This document shows positions 1-9,380 of a stretch of 41,206 nucleotides of DNA, one piece after another (position 1 is the first letter of the stretch; the number at the start of each line of letters is the position of its first letter). Position numbers and translations under genes: made by a program. Origin of the DNA: Gammaproteobacteria bacterium. GTDB lineage: Bacteria > Pseudomonadota > Gammaproteobacteria > GRL18. The stretch spans positions 1-41,206 of the forward strand of contig JALUZF010000035.1 of assembly GCA_027012135.1 (NCBI GenBank), given 5' to 3'. The notes beneath the pieces were generated by a model. The model searched no databases. It had not been told where the DNA came from and saw only the letters and a program-made list of their open reading frames with translations.

Positions 1-85
1 CTTGCGCTTCAATTATCGCTTCGCTTTTAAGTCGTTGTTTTATCAACCGTTTTCTGAACTTTTTCGCCAGAACACCGTTGAGTGA

Positions 86-120
86 GTGGTGTATTATACG
101 CACTGATTACAGAACGTCAA
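86..120 (-). promoter_or_regulatory. Strong sigma-70 promoter reading left out of the window; possibly an rRNA operon promoter
   Basis: On the minus strand a -35 TTGACG (115-120) and a perfect -10 TATAAT (93-98) are separated by 16 bases. The DNA upstream (121-180) is extremely A/T rich, like an UP element. The start would fall near 86. The transcript then reads ACACCACTCACTCAACGG, reminiscent of enterobacterial rrn P1 start regions, and further on contains AAAAGCGAAGCG, close to a stretch found in E. coli rrn leaders before boxA. The promoter call is from sequence. The rRNA assignment is inference, because the 16S gene would lie outside the window. It is downstream of ptsP and may drive any next leftward gene. 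Confidence 0.65.
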
Positions 121-213
121 TAGTTTTTTTTGATTATTTGAATTTATTTTTATGATTTATTATTGTGTGCTTATTAAGTAATCAATAAGCTGGATAAAAA
201 CAGAAATTAACGA

Positions 214-2520
214 CTATCGACCGGCACGTACCAGGCCGCCAAGCCCCTTTTCTTCCAGAACATTGATAAGCATTTTTTTGATTAACCAGGCATCTTTCAT
301 CTGCAATGCCTGAGCAACCAGATCGCTGGCTTCCTGTTGAGTAAAATTACGGATCATCCACTTAACCCTGGGCAGAGACCCCACGCTGGTACTGAGGGAA
401 TCAATAGACATGCCCAGCAATAATAAGGCGGCGAGGGGATCACCGGCCATTTCTCCACAAACACTCACTGGAACCCCCGCCTCATGAGAGCCGTCAATAA
501 CCATTTTTATGGCATTGAGCACAGCCGGGTGCAGAGATTCATATAATTCCGCCACACTGGCATTGTTTCTATCAACGGCCATCAGATACTGGATCAAATC
601 ATTGGTACCAATAGAAATAAAATCAACAATGCAAGCAATACGTTTAATTTGAAAAACCAGGGATGGAACTTCTACCATAACCCCAACTTTAGGCATCTGA
701 ATTTTATAGCCTTCAGCCAGTAACTCACTAAATGCACGTTCAAGAAGCTCAATAGAATCTTCCACTTCACTAATGGTACTGATCATGGGGAAGAGTACGT
801 GCAGGTTGTCCATACCTTCACTGGCTATAAGCATAGCACGCAGCTGGATCATAAAAATTTCGGGGTGATCCAGTGTCACCCGGATCCCGCGCCAGCCCAG
901 AAATGGATTATCTTCATCTATAGGAAAATAGCTTAATGCCTTATCACCACCGATATCCAGGGTTCTTAAAACAACAGGTCGGGGGGCAAAAGCCTGCAGT
1001 ACTTCCCGGTAAATTTTACTCTGTTCTTCTTCACCGGGAAAACGCTGGCGGATCATAAAGGGGTATTCGGTACGATACAGTCCTATACCTTCTGCCCCGC
1101 TATGTTTACTGGGAGAAATATCCGCAACCAGACCGGTATTAGCGTACAGGGGGATATTAATACCATCCCTCGTGGTAGCAGGCTTACCATTTAATTCCCG
1201 TATTTCTTCAAACAGCTCTTCTTCCTGGGAAATAAGCCGGGAATATTCCTTAATAATGGTATCCGATGGGGAAAGGTAAACCTTACCGCTGTAACCATCA
1301 GCTACCAACTGACTGCCGTCAAGCTGCATAACCGGTAATTCATGGACTCCAACCACGGTTGGAATACCCATTGCTCTGGCAAGAATAGCAACATGAGAGG
1401 TGCGCGATCCGCGTTTAAGTACAATACCAGCCACATGGGTCTTTTCTATATCCGCCAACAGTGTGGCGGATATATCTTCAGCAACAATAATTGAGTCTCT
1501 GGAAAGCCTGTCCAGCGGCAGCTCATTAATACCCTGCATCTGATTAAAAATACATTGCCCCAGATCACGAATATCCTTTGCCCGCTCACGCAAATAGGGG
1601 TTATCCACTTCACCAAACAGCTTAATATGTTCCAGTATGGTTTCACGTAAAGCACCCGCAGCCCAGTTCCCTGATTTAATACGCTCAACCGTGGACTCTA
1701 TCAGAGTATTAGAATCAAGCATTAACAGGTAGGCATCAAATACGGCCACATCTTCTGTTGGTAAGCCGTCGGCAAGCAATTGATAAGAAAGGGATTTAAT
1801 ATCTTTTCGAACAGAATCCAGAGCCGAATAAAAAACAGAGACTTCATCATCTATATCCGTTATCGGTCGATCGGGTATAGCATCCAGAATAACTGAACTG
1901 GCAATGGATACGGCTTTACCAATAGCAATTCCCGGCGATCCGGGCTGCCCTGCCAGAGGCCGGTTATCCTTTCTCTGTTGTGAATATTTTTTGGCATTGG
2001 CGGGTGAGTCTGACTGACGGGCAGACTCAGATTCTGCCAGCTGGCGGGTGGCCTGGGCATTAATAATGGAACCGGCCAGCTGTGCGGCAATGGTGACCAG
2101 AAAATTAACAATATCATGGGAAAAACGCAGCCGTGACTCGGATTGGGCTACCAGCACGCCCAGGACTTCCCGGTGATGGGTAATAGGAATACCGACAAAG
2201 CCATGAAAACGTTCTTCATTAAGCGCAGTAAAAAGCTGGAAACGGGGATGCTCCTGAGCATCATCAAGATTAAGAGGATCGGCACGCTGCGCCACCAGAC
2301 CAACCAGTCCGGTACCGACAGGCATATGCACCTTGCCTACCAGTTCCTTATTCAGGCCCTCAGTGGCCAACAGGGTAAAGGTATTATTTTCAAACAGGTA
2401 AATAGAACAGGCATCGGCATTGATGGCTTTTTTTACCCGTTGCACAATAATTTCCAGAACCTGATTAAGATCCCTGGTGGAATTAACTTCCTGAACAATA
2501 CGCCGCAGCGTCTGCAGCAT
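214..2520 (-). CDS. ptsP: Phosphoenolpyruvate-protein phosphotransferase PtsP (enzyme I of the nitrogen PTS)
   Basis: This cytoplasmic enzyme takes phosphate from phosphoenolpyruvate and passes it to NPr, feeding the regulatory nitrogen PTS. The 768 residues show an N-terminal GAF domain (about 15-160), a linker, then the enzyme I fold. The phosphohistidine is in SRTSHVAILAR (His376). The PEP-binding barrel has GLYRTEYPFM, a GTNDLIQY stretch and the catalytic Cys in VCGEMAGDP (Cys688). Length and N-terminus match E. coli PtsP closely. The ATG is preceded by a clear AGGGGGA ribosome site. rppH lies 89 bases upstream on the same strand, an arrangement also known in E. coli and Pseudomonas, so the two may be cotranscribed. 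No missing catalytic residue was seen. Confidence 0.96.
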   Translation of the reverse strand: MLQTLRRIVQEVNSTRDLNQVLEIIVQRVKKAINADACSIYLFENNTFTLLATEGLNKELVGKVHMPVGTGLVGLVAQRADPLNLDDAQEHPRFQLFTALNEERFHGFVGIPITHHREVLGVLVAQSESRLRFSHDIVNFLVTIAAQLAGSIINAQATRQLAESESARQSDSPANAKKYSQQRKDNRPLAGQPGSPGIAIGKAVSIASSVILDAIPDRPITDIDDEVSVFYSALDSVRKDIKSLSYQLLADGLPTEDVAVFDAYLLMLDSNTLIESTVERIKSGNWAAGALRETILEHIKLFGEVDNPYLRERAKDIRDLGQCIFNQMQGINELPLDRLSRDSIIVAEDISATLLADIEKTHVAGIVLKRGSRTSHVAILARAMGIPTVVGVHELPVMQLDGSQLVADGYSGKVYLSPSDTIIKEYSRLISQEEELFEEIRELNGKPATTRDGINIPLYANTGLVADISPSKHSGAEGIGLYRTEYPFMIRQRFPGEEEQSKIYREVLQAFAPRPVVLRTLDIGGDKALSYFPIDEDNPFLGWRGIRVTLDHPEIFMIQLRAMLIASEGMDNLHVLFPMISTISEVEDSIELLERAFSELLAEGYKIQMPKVGVMVEVPSLVFQIKRIACIVDFISIGTNDLIQYLMAVDRNNASVAELYESLHPAVLNAIKMVIDGSHEAGVPVSVCGEMAGDPLAALLLLGMSIDSLSTSVGSLPRVKWMIRNFTQQEASDLVAQALQMKDAWLIKKMLINVLEEKGLGGLVRAGR

Positions 2521-2609
2521 AAATCCCCCTGTAAAACAAAAATTAAAATAAATCAGTGTGCATCAATAAATGGACACTAATTAGATTAGAGCTGAAGCAA
2601 CTCATGGAA

Positions 2610-3098
2610 TTATTTTTTTTCAGGAATATTCAGCACCGATGCAAAATATTCCAGCGCTTCACGATAAACATCCCGTTTAAATGCAATCACTTCACTCAAA
2701 GGTTCCCAGTAATCGACCCATTTCCATAAATCAAATTCCGGACGCTGGTTTTCATTTTTTAATGAAATTGAAGCTTCATCTGCCAGCAGTTTAAGCATAA
2801 ACCATTTCTGTTTCTGGCCAACACAGACCGGACGCTTATAACGCCGAATCAGGTGTTCGGGCAGGTCATACCGCAGCCAGCCTTCTGTCTGAGCAATAAT
2901 TTTTACATCTTCCGGCTGCAAACCGGTTTCTTCATTAAGCTCTCTGAACACAGCCTGTTCCGGCGATTCTGCATAAGCAATTCCGCCCTGTGGAAATTGC
3001 CAGGCATCCTGGCCAATACGGCGCGCCCAAAACAGTTTGCCCTCATCATTGACTATGATGATACCAACATTTGGACGATAGCCATCTGAATCAATCAC
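2610..3098 (-). CDS. rppH: RNA 5'-pyrophosphohydrolase RppH (Nudix)
   Basis: RppH removes pyrophosphate from the 5' end of mRNAs, which triggers RNase E decay. The 162-residue protein carries a complete Nudix box at residues 38-60 (Gly38, then RELNEETGL). It also has the family-typical opening [16 protein letters not shown] and the block [14 protein letters not shown]. The start is GTG (3096-3098), fixed by alignment with the E. coli protein, which begins with the same MID.DGYRPN. The ribosome site is weak. It lies directly upstream of ptsP and divergent from a HAD phosphatase; the same trio occurs in Pseudomonas (PA0335-PA0337). Confidence 0.96.
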   Translation of the reverse strand: MIDSDGYRPNVGIIIVNDEGKLFWARRIGQDAWQFPQGGIAYAESPEQAVFRELNEETGLQPEDVKIIAQTEGWLRYDLPEHLIRRYKRPVCVGQKQKWFMLKLLADEASISLKNENQRPEFDLWKWVDYWEPLSEVIAFKRDVYREALEYFASVLNIPEKK

Positions 3099-3313
3099 AA
3101 TTTAACACCATTTTATCAGGCACATTCATCAGGGACTGTTACCACTTTATCACCGTCTTTTATCAGAAAAGCACTGGAATTATTACGCTCAATGACAACT
3201 GCAATCAGCCATAGTTAATAACAATTCTTTATTATTAAAAAATAATTATATCACTGTTTTTTCAATAAAAGTGGTAAAATCAACGGGTTTTAATGAAAAT
3301 CCAGGAATAATTA

Positions 3314-3982
3314 GTGAATTTAGCAATATTTGATTTGGACAATACCCTGATTGCCGGTGACAGTGATTATCTATGGGGACAGTTTCTGGTCGATAAAAAA
3401 CTGGTGGATGGCGAAGTTTACGAACGTGAAAACCAGCGTTTTTATGATGAGTACAAGGCTGGAACACTTGATATACTTGAATTTCTGCAATTCAGCCTGG
3501 CCCCTCTGAGCCAGCACTCCATCGATGAACTGAATACTCTGTACAAAGAGTTTATGCAGACTCGGATTGATTCTATCTGGCTGCCTAAGGCCGAAGTTCT
3601 ATTAGAAAAACACCGTAAAAATAATGACTATCTGCTTATTATTACCGCAACCAATCATTTTGTTACAGCACCCATTGCCCAAAAACTCGGTGTAGATGAT
3701 ATTATTGCAACGATGCCGGAAAAAATCGATAACCATTATACTGGTAAGGTTTCCGGCATTCCCTGTTTTCAGGAAGGCAAAGTCACTCGTCTGGAACAAT
3801 GGCTGGATCAAAAAAACCAGGAGCAAAGGGAATTTAATCTGCAGGAGAGTTTTTTTTACAGCGATTCATTTAATGATTTACCCCTGCTGCAGAAGGTCAG
3901 CAACCCGGTAGCCGTTGATCCGGATGATAAACTGCGCAATTATGCACAACAGCAGGGCTGGCCTGTTATTTCACTGCGATAA
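3314..3982 (+). CDS. HAD-superfamily subclass IB phosphatase
   Basis: This is a 222-residue soluble phosphatase of the phosphoserine phosphatase-like HAD group. Motif I is FDLDNT with Asp7 and Asp9 as nucleophile and acid/base. Motif II is IITAT around residue 110. The basic motif III region includes GKVTRLEQW, and the acidic motif IV is FYSDSFNDLPLL. The start is GTG at 3314 with AGGA upstream. A related hydrolase sits beside rppH in Pseudomonas, so the neighbourhood is conserved. The substrate cannot be told from sequence; relatives have been assigned to phosphoserine, homoserine phosphate or histidinol phosphate. HAD family membership is certain, the substrate unknown. Confidence 0.88.
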   Translation: MNLAIFDLDNTLIAGDSDYLWGQFLVDKKLVDGEVYERENQRFYDEYKAGTLDILEFLQFSLAPLSQHSIDELNTLYKEFMQTRIDSIWLPKAEVLLEKHRKNNDYLLIITATNHFVTAPIAQKLGVDDIIATMPEKIDNHYTGKVSGIPCFQEGKVTRLEQWLDQKNQEQREFNLQESFFYSDSFNDLPLLQKVSNPVAVDPDDKLRNYAQQQGWPVISLR

Positions 3983-4024
3983 TGAGCATTACTTTTGTTT
4001 TAAGAGGGCTTATGTTTTAATTTG

Positions 4025-4052
4025 TTGGCGGAGACTTTAAAAACAGGATAAT
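4025..4052 (+). promoter_or_regulatory. Candidate sigma-70 promoter of the sensor kinase gene
   Basis: TTGGCG (4025-4030) and GATAAT (4047-4052) are separated by 16 bases, leaving a leader of about 60 bases before the kinase ATG at 4118. The leader contains a small hairpin, TGAAG/CTTCA, around 4070-4085. Matches to consensus are partial, so this is only a candidate. Confidence 0.4.
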
Positions 4053-4117
4053 AAAACGGTTTTAAACACCTGAAGACGGACTTCAAACATAATAACAATA
4101 CAATAGTTCACTCATAC

Positions 4118-6694
4118 ATGATAAGAATTTTTTTATTTTTGCTGTTGGCCGGTATGGCTATTACAGCACAGGGGAATGCTCCGCACATAAATACGGAAAC
4201 TGCACAGTCCAGTAAACTCTCAGGCACTGGCAGTACCGTCAATACTATCAATACCCCCCCCACTATAAGTAACCACTTAAGTGATAATTATGTCTTTTTC
4301 GGCCAGTCAATATCTTTGACTATCTGGTGTGCATTAATTACCACCGTTTTGATTATTTTTGCGGTTAGCTACTATCTGGTCAGGCAGAAAAACATCCACG
4401 ACAGCCGTAAAACCTCAATAGTATTTACCAGCATTGTCCTGCTGGCTTTTGCTAACTTTCTGTTCTGGTCTACCTATCATAATGTGCATGAATTCAGAAA
4501 TTACCAGCTGGAACTTGCAAAGACATCGGTTAATAATGCCAGGGACCAGATTGAGCAGTATATAAAAGATAAGCAACATTCTCTGTCTGCATTTACTCAC
4601 TATTTTGAACCCACTTTACTGAGTCTGGTGGACAATCCGGAAGATAAAGAAAAGCTTAAGTTACTCAATTATGAAATTTCTGCCCATTTTCCAAATTATT
4701 ACGCCTACAACCTGATAAATTCATCCAGCCTCCCGCTGCTGGCCCATCAGTCCCTGAAAATCGGCAAAACCTGCCGCAAGGAGCTGAATCTCTTATTTAA
4801 AACCAAAAATGACGGGACTATCAGATTACATGGAAATAGTCCTGACGGTTATCATTTTGATATTCGGACAATATTCGAGAACGAAGAGGAGGAGCCGTTT
4901 ATTTTTCTGGTAACTTTTAAAATGGATATCATCCTGAAAATTCTTAAAAACAGCCAGTTATCCAGCCAGACACTGCTTATTGTGGAACTTAATTCACCCA
5001 ACCGGATCATTGCCAGCGTGGACGGTGTCCGTACCAGTCGCCTGTTTGGCAAACAGCTTAACTTTCAGAACCAGCAACTGGAACTTTATAAGGCACCTGT
5101 TAAGAATACTCAGTGGTTACTAACCGCCTATACCAGTGAAGCATTAATTGACAACTATGCTAACACACAGTGGTTAAGTGCTCTGATTATTTTTGGTTCA
5201 TTGTTAATAGTGGTACTGGCGTTTCTGGTTAAATTAGAGCGTGAAGACAAACAACTGGATACACTGCAACAGCAGCTGAATAAAAAGAAAGCACAACTGA
5301 AAGATGAAGCTTATAACCATACTCTGGAATTACGCAAAACCAATGAGCAGTTAAAACAGGAAATAGCAGAAAAAAATCAGCTTCTGGAAACCTTATCCGA
5401 AACGCAGGAACGCCTGAAATTTACCCTGGAAGGCAGTAATGATGCGCTTTGGGAAATCAACCTGGTCACCGGCGAACTGTATGTCAGCCCCCGCTGGTCC
5501 ACCATGCTGGCCTACCCGGTTGGAGAAATTCCCAACACTCTGGAAGACTGGGGAAAACTGCTGCACCCGGATGATAAACAGAAAGTATCTGATATGGTGA
5601 ATACCCTTAAAAAAGGCAAACTCAACTTTTTCCAGATAGAATACCGTTTTAAAACCCGCACAGGACAATACAAGTGGATTCTTAATCGCGGAAAAATTGT
5701 AGAAGTGGATTCTAAAGGCTCACCTGTTCGGGTTGTCGGTACCCATAGTGATATTACATCACAAAAAAATGCCGAACGGGAACTGCAGCGTAACCGGGCC
5801 CACCTGGAAGAATTAATCAGTGTCCAGACGGCTGATCTGAAGCAGGCCAAAGAAGCAGCTGAGCGGGCCAACCGCTCCAAATCAGAATTTCTGGCCAATA
5901 TTTCCCATGAACTGCGTACTCCCATGCACGGCATCCTCAGCTTTTCCAGCATCGGCCTGAAAAATACTGACAAACATTCACAGGATAAACTGCACAGTTA
6001 TTTTGAACGTATTCACTTAAGCGGTCAGAGACTACTGCTGCTCTTAAACGACCTGCTGGATCTGTCCAAACTTGAAGCGGAAAAAATGGATTTCAATTTC
6101 ACCTATAATTCTCTGGAAGACCTGGTTTCCCTGGTAATTGCAGAATTAAAAGCCCTCATTGCCGAGAAAAAATTAACCATTAAAATGATTGGTAATGAGA
6201 TTGATACCAGTGTCACCTGTGATAAGGAGCGAATTATGCAGGTCATCCATAACCTGCTCTCCAATGCCATTAAATTTTCCCCGCCGGATTCTGTTATTAC
6301 CATCGCGTTTTCCTATACCACTATTGAAGATAAATCCGGGGCCAGAAAACAGCTGATTAATAAGCAGTCGGCCATCCGGGTAGATGTTAAGGATGAAGGC
6401 GTCGGGGTACCGGTTAATGAACTGGAAACCATTTTTGACCAGTTTGTACAAAGCAGTAAAACCAATACGGGTGCCGGCGGCACCGGACTGGGTTTAGCGA
6501 TCTGTAAGGAAATAATCGAAGGACATAAAGGGGTTATTAAAGCACATAGTATTTTCGGACAGGGAACCACCATCTCTTTCAGCCTGCCGCTGCAGACTCA
6601 AACCAGTACGCCTTATCCTGATCAGGACAGTGAGAATAATTTTATCAAAAATAGTGACAACAAACGTACTGATACCAGCGACAACAGCCTGTAA
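4118..6694 (+). CDS. Membrane sensor histidine kinase with PAS domain, no receiver
   Basis: The 858-residue kinase begins with a hydrophobic signal-like segment (1-20). Membrane helices follow near 66-90 and 100-120, then an extracytoplasmic sensor region to about 350, and a further helix near 350-370. A cytoplasmic coiled coil (about 373-425) leads to a PAS/PAC module (about 430-555). A second coiled coil leads to HisKA with the phosphorylated His597 in NISHELRTP, then the ATPase domain with NLLSNAIKFS, DEGVGVP and GAGGTGLGLAI. The C-terminal tail is Asn/Asp/Ser rich and there is no receiver domain, so a separate regulator is needed. The convergent gene at 6704 encodes one and ends only nine bases away, which makes it the obvious but unproven partner. 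The signal sensed is unknown. Confidence 0.9.
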   Translation: MIRIFLFLLLAGMAITAQGNAPHINTETAQSSKLSGTGSTVNTINTPPTISNHLSDNYVFFGQSISLTIWCALITTVLIIFAVSYYLVRQKNIHDSRKTSIVFTSIVLLAFANFLFWSTYHNVHEFRNYQLELAKTSVNNARDQIEQYIKDKQHSLSAFTHYFEPTLLSLVDNPEDKEKLKLLNYEISAHFPNYYAYNLINSSSLPLLAHQSLKIGKTCRKELNLLFKTKNDGTIRLHGNSPDGYHFDIRTIFENEEEEPFIFLVTFKMDIILKILKNSQLSSQTLLIVELNSPNRIIASVDGVRTSRLFGKQLNFQNQQLELYKAPVKNTQWLLTAYTSEALIDNYANTQWLSALIIFGSLLIVVLAFLVKLEREDKQLDTLQQQLNKKKAQLKDEAYNHTLELRKTNEQLKQEIAEKNQLLETLSETQERLKFTLEGSNDALWEINLVTGELYVSPRWSTMLAYPVGEIPNTLEDWGKLLHPDDKQKVSDMVNTLKKGKLNFFQIEYRFKTRTGQYKWILNRGKIVEVDSKGSPVRVVGTHSDITSQKNAERELQRNRAHLEELISVQTADLKQAKEAAERANRSKSEFLANISHELRTPMHGILSFSSIGLKNTDKHSQDKLHSYFERIHLSGQRLLLLLNDLLDLSKLEAEKMDFNFTYNSLEDLVSLVIAELKALIAEKKLTIKMIGNEIDTSVTCDKERIMQVIHNLLSNAIKFSPPDSVITIAFSYTTIEDKSGARKQLINKQSAIRVDVKDEGVGVPVNELETIFDQFVQSSKTNTGAGGTGLGLAICKEIIEGHKGVIKAHSIFGQGTTISFSLPLQTQTSTPYPDQDSENNFIKNSDNKRTDTSDNSL

Positions 6695-6703
6695 ACATCC
6701 TTT

Positions 6704-7621
6704 TTAACTGCCCTGAAGTATCAGTTCAACCTGGTTACCCTTGCCCATATATTTGATTTTATCAACGCTCATCATTTTTGCCATGGCAATTCCCCTACCG
6801 TGGGAATCAAAAGCACGCATGGGATCCAGTTCCAGGTAATTCTGCCAGTCAAAGCCGCTGCCTTCATCCTTGATCAGAATACGATTAAAATGCCCTTCCC
6901 GTTTAAAGCGCACCCGTACTTTTTTATCCTTATACTGCTCCTGCTGCAGACGATTTTTCACCTCTTCTTGCCATTTATCCTGAGACACCAGGCGGGATTT
7001 TTCTTCGTATTTAATATCCAGATTACCGTGTTCCACGGCATTGATCAGCATTTCAGATATTCCGGTTACGGCTCTGTCCGGTTTAGCACAGGCATTAGCC
7101 AGAATTTTGGCCAGGTCATTAGCTTCATCAATGGTTTTAAATTCAAAAATAGCATCCCTGAGTGTGGACAGGCCACGGACACTTTCTTCCAGCTTTGAAA
7201 TCAACTGGTCATAGCGGTATTTGTCTTCTATGGCCGTGCGTACAATGGAACGCAGCATTTCATCATCAAATGGCTTGGTCAGGTAATAATAGGCACCGGA
7301 ATTCATACCTTCAATAATATTCTGCTGGGAGGCTTTGGCCGTCTGCAGGATAACAGGGACAGACTTGAGCTTGCGGTGGGCTTTCATTTTTGCCAGCACT
7401 TCCATACCGTCCATGCGCGGCATCATGCGATCCAGCAGGATCACATCAAACTTATCCGGTTCTGCCTGCATCTGCCGCCAGGCATCATCACCATCTTCAG
7501 CGGTAAAAAGGGTATAGCCTTCTTCGTCCAGATATTCTTCAATAATTTCCAGGTTAAACGGTTCATCATCAACCACCAGAACCGTTGCATTGCTGTGTCT
7601 TTTGTCTGAATTATTGTGCAT
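6704..7621 (-). CDS. Response regulator with C-terminal anti-sigma-type (RsbW-like) ATPase domain
   Basis: The 305-residue protein joins a CheY-like receiver (about 12-130; acid pair Asp18-Asp19, phosphoacceptor Asp64, Thr94, Lys116) to a short coiled linker. A GHKL ATPase domain of the SpoIIAB/RsbW kind follows, with an N-box in [12 protein letters not shown] (about 189-200), DEGSGFD, and [10 protein letters not shown]. Such outputs phosphorylate or bind anti-sigma antagonists rather than DNA. I chose the ATG at 7619-7621 because it starts just before the receiver; an upstream in-frame start would run deeper into fabB. This start overlaps the fabB 3' end by 11 bases, suggesting coupled translation. 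It converges with the sensor kinase gene. No STAS-domain antagonist is encoded nearby. Confidence 0.85.
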   Translation of the reverse strand: MHNNSDKRHSNATVLVVDDEPFNLEIIEEYLDEEGYTLFTAEDGDDAWRQMQAEPDKFDVILLDRMMPRMDGMEVLAKMKAHRKLKSVPVILQTAKASQQNIIEGMNSGAYYYLTKPFDDEMLRSIVRTAIEDKYRYDQLISKLEESVRGLSTLRDAIFEFKTIDEANDLAKILANACAKPDRAVTGISEMLINAVEHGNLDIKYEEKSRLVSQDKWQEEVKNRLQQEQYKDKKVRVRFKREGHFNRILIKDEGSGFDWQNYLELDPMRAFDSHGRGIAMAKMMSVDKIKYMGKGNQVELILQGS

Positions 7622-8840
7622 ACTTATGGAAAACCAGACAGGCATTAGTGCCGCCAAAGCCGAAATTATTACTTAAAATCGTTTCCAGCGGCTGTTCGGT
7701 CATGGTCTGCACAATAGGCATATCTGCCATTTCAGGATCAATAGCCTGCACATTACAGTTTGCTGATGCAGTAATAAAACTATGTTCCATCATTAACAGG
7801 CTGTATATTGCTTCATGCACACCGGCAGCCCCCAGAGAGTGACCGGTCAGCGATTTGGTTGAACTCAGAGGCGGTACCGGCTGGCCAGCACTTTCAAATA
7901 TTTCTTTAATCGCCTGTATTTCTTTTAAGTCTCCTACCGGAGTACTGGTGCCATGGGTATTGATATAGTCAACCGGAGTCTCAACGGTACTTAATGCCTG
8001 CTGCATACAGCGCACTGCCCCCTCACCTGAAGGCGCCACCATGTCCGAACCATCAGAAGTCGCACCATAACCGGTTATTTCAGCATAAATTTTTGCACCA
8101 CGGGCCAGAGCATGTTCAAGTTCTTCCAGAACCAGCATACCACCGCCGCCGGCAATCACAAACCCATCCCGGCTCTCATCATAAGGACGCGAAGCGGTTT
8201 CCGGTGTTTCATTATATTTACTGGACAGAGCACCCATACCGTCAAACAGCATGCTCAGAGTCCAGTGTTCTTCTTCACCGCCACCGGCAAATACAATATC
8301 CTGCTTGCCGAACTGAATCTGTTCCACACCATTGCCGATACAATGGGTACTGGTGGCACAGGCTGAGCTGATGGAATAATTAAGCCCTTTAATTTTAAAC
8401 GGTGTGGCCAGGCAGGCGGATACGGTGCTGGCCATGGTACGGGGAACCATATAAGGTCCAACCCGACGAATGCCTTTTTCACGCATAATATCAGCCGCCT
8501 GAACCTGGTTGGCTGAAGAAGCACCGCCGGAACCGGCTATCAACCCGGTTCTTACGTTAGATATTTCCTGTTCTGACAATCCGGCATCGACAATAGCCTG
8601 CTGCATAGCAATATAGGCAAAGGCTGCAGCATCGCCCATAAAACGTTTTACTTTCCGGTCGATAAATTCATCCTGGTCAATATGTATACTGCCAGCTACG
8701 TGACTGCGCATACCAATTTCCCGGTATTCTTCCTTAAACTGGATACCGGATTTACCATTGCGAAGAGATTCAAGAACTGTCTGCTTGTCATTACCCAGAC
8801 AGGAGACAATTCCCATTCCCGTCACTACTACTCTCTTCAT
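7611..8840 (-). CDS. fabB: 3-oxoacyl-[acyl-carrier-protein] synthase I (FabB)
   Basis: FabB condenses malonyl-ACP with acyl-ACP and is the elongation enzyme specific to unsaturated fatty acids. The 409-residue protein follows E. coli FabB almost along its whole length ([36 protein letters not shown]). The catalytic set is Cys161, His296 (NTHGTSTP) and His334 ([10 protein letters not shown]), with the conserved Lys329. An in-frame ATG lies five codons upstream, at 8855, but the ATG at 8838-8840 matches the family start. Neither has a good ribosome site. fabA, the usual partner, is not adjacent; instead the regulator at 6704 overlaps its 3' end. Confidence 0.95.
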   Translation of the reverse strand: MKRVVVTGMGIVSCLGNDKQTVLESLRNGKSGIQFKEEYREIGMRSHVAGSIHIDQDEFIDRKVKRFMGDAAAFAYIAMQQAIVDAGLSEQEISNVRTGLIAGSGGASSANQVQAADIMREKGIRRVGPYMVPRTMASTVSACLATPFKIKGLNYSISSACATSTHCIGNGVEQIQFGKQDIVFAGGGEEEHWTLSMLFDGMGALSSKYNETPETASRPYDESRDGFVIAGGGGMLVLEELEHALARGAKIYAEITGYGATSDGSDMVAPSGEGAVRCMQQALSTVETPVDYINTHGTSTPVGDLKEIQAIKEIFESAGQPVPPLSSTKSLTGHSLGAAGVHEAIYSLLMMEHSFITASANCNVQAIDPEMADMPIVQTMTEQPLETILSNNFGFGGTNACLVFHKYAQ

Positions 8841-8876
8841 TGTCAGATCTACCATAGTTTAGTTTATCAGGCCCCT

Positions 8877-8905
8877 ATTTTATCCTTGTTATGCCTGTCC
8901 GTCAT
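8877..8905 (-). promoter_or_regulatory. Candidate sigma-70 promoter of fabB
   Basis: On the minus strand ATGACG (8900-8905) and TAAAAT (8877-8882) are separated by 17 bases. Transcription would start near 8870, leaving a leader of 15 to 30 bases before the fabB start. I saw no convincing FabR or FadR operator. Confidence 0.5.
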
Positions 8906-9008
8906 TACCTTAAGGGAATTATTTTTTACAAAGTTGATCAATATTCAGGGCCGGATCATACTTTGGTTAAAATATGTTCAATTTAAAATTTATAACCTCT
9001 GAGTATCC

Positions 9009-9168
9009 ATTGACCGTGCTTCTTGATGAAGTTTCGGCAGCGGGGACAATAAATTGCTCCTGCATTTATTGCATTCCCGCCTTCCATGGCGGTCATGCTG
9101 CCGAAAAGCCTCCATGGATGCGCTCTTTATATAAGAGAACGGCGTCTTCAGCAAGGAGCACGGTCAAT
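9009..9168. repeat. Highly structured 160-bp inverted-repeat element (MITE-like or structured RNA)
   Basis: This sits in the 541-base gap between fabB and the vWA gene. The ends are a perfect 12-bp inverted repeat (ATTGACCGTGCT at 9009-9020, AGCACGGTCAAT at 9157-9168). Inside is a second perfect 10-bp pair (TTTCGGCAGC 9032-9041, GCTGCCGAAA 9097-9106). That pair encloses an 8-bp hairpin (CAATAAAT 9047-9054, ATTTATTG 9064-9071) and a CCGCC/GGCGG hairpin (9077-9081, 9088-9092). The right half adds a CTCTT/AAGAG hairpin (about 9123-9137). Nested ends of this kind suit a small non-autonomous mobile element or a folded RNA. No coding sequence is convincing here. The rest of the gap holds the fabB promoter and a weak Fur-like site. 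Confidence 0.6.
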
Positions 9169-9187
9169 AGATACGGTATTTGCGTCT

Positions 9188-9205
9188 AAATGAGAATCAT
9201 TAATG
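9188..9205. promoter_or_regulatory. Weak Fur-box-like palindrome
   Basis: AAATGAGAATCATTAATG contains AATGAGAATCATT, close to the core of the Fur consensus (AATGATAATCATT). It lies about 180 bases upstream of the vWA gene. One short match in A/T-rich DNA is weak evidence. Confidence 0.22.
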
Positions 9206-9380
9206 GTATGCTCCCACCCTGGATCAATATTAAGAAAAATATGGAAAAAATTAATTTTTATTTTCTTGTATAATGATTTACATTGAGTTTTCAAAACCGG
9301 CTAAAAAATTAAGCACTTAAGCTTTTTCTGTTATGGCCGATACTCAATATCAGTGACTACGATTATTTCAAGGTTAATAC

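Noticed and set aside
5512..5973. 153-residue minus-strand frame inside the sensor kinase
   Set aside because: It lies wholly antisense to the well-supported PAS and HisKA coding region and has no recognisable domain.
8974..9189. 71-codon plus-strand frame in the fabB-vWA gap
   Set aside because: It runs through the nested inverted repeats, its composition is unlike a protein, and there is no ribosome site.
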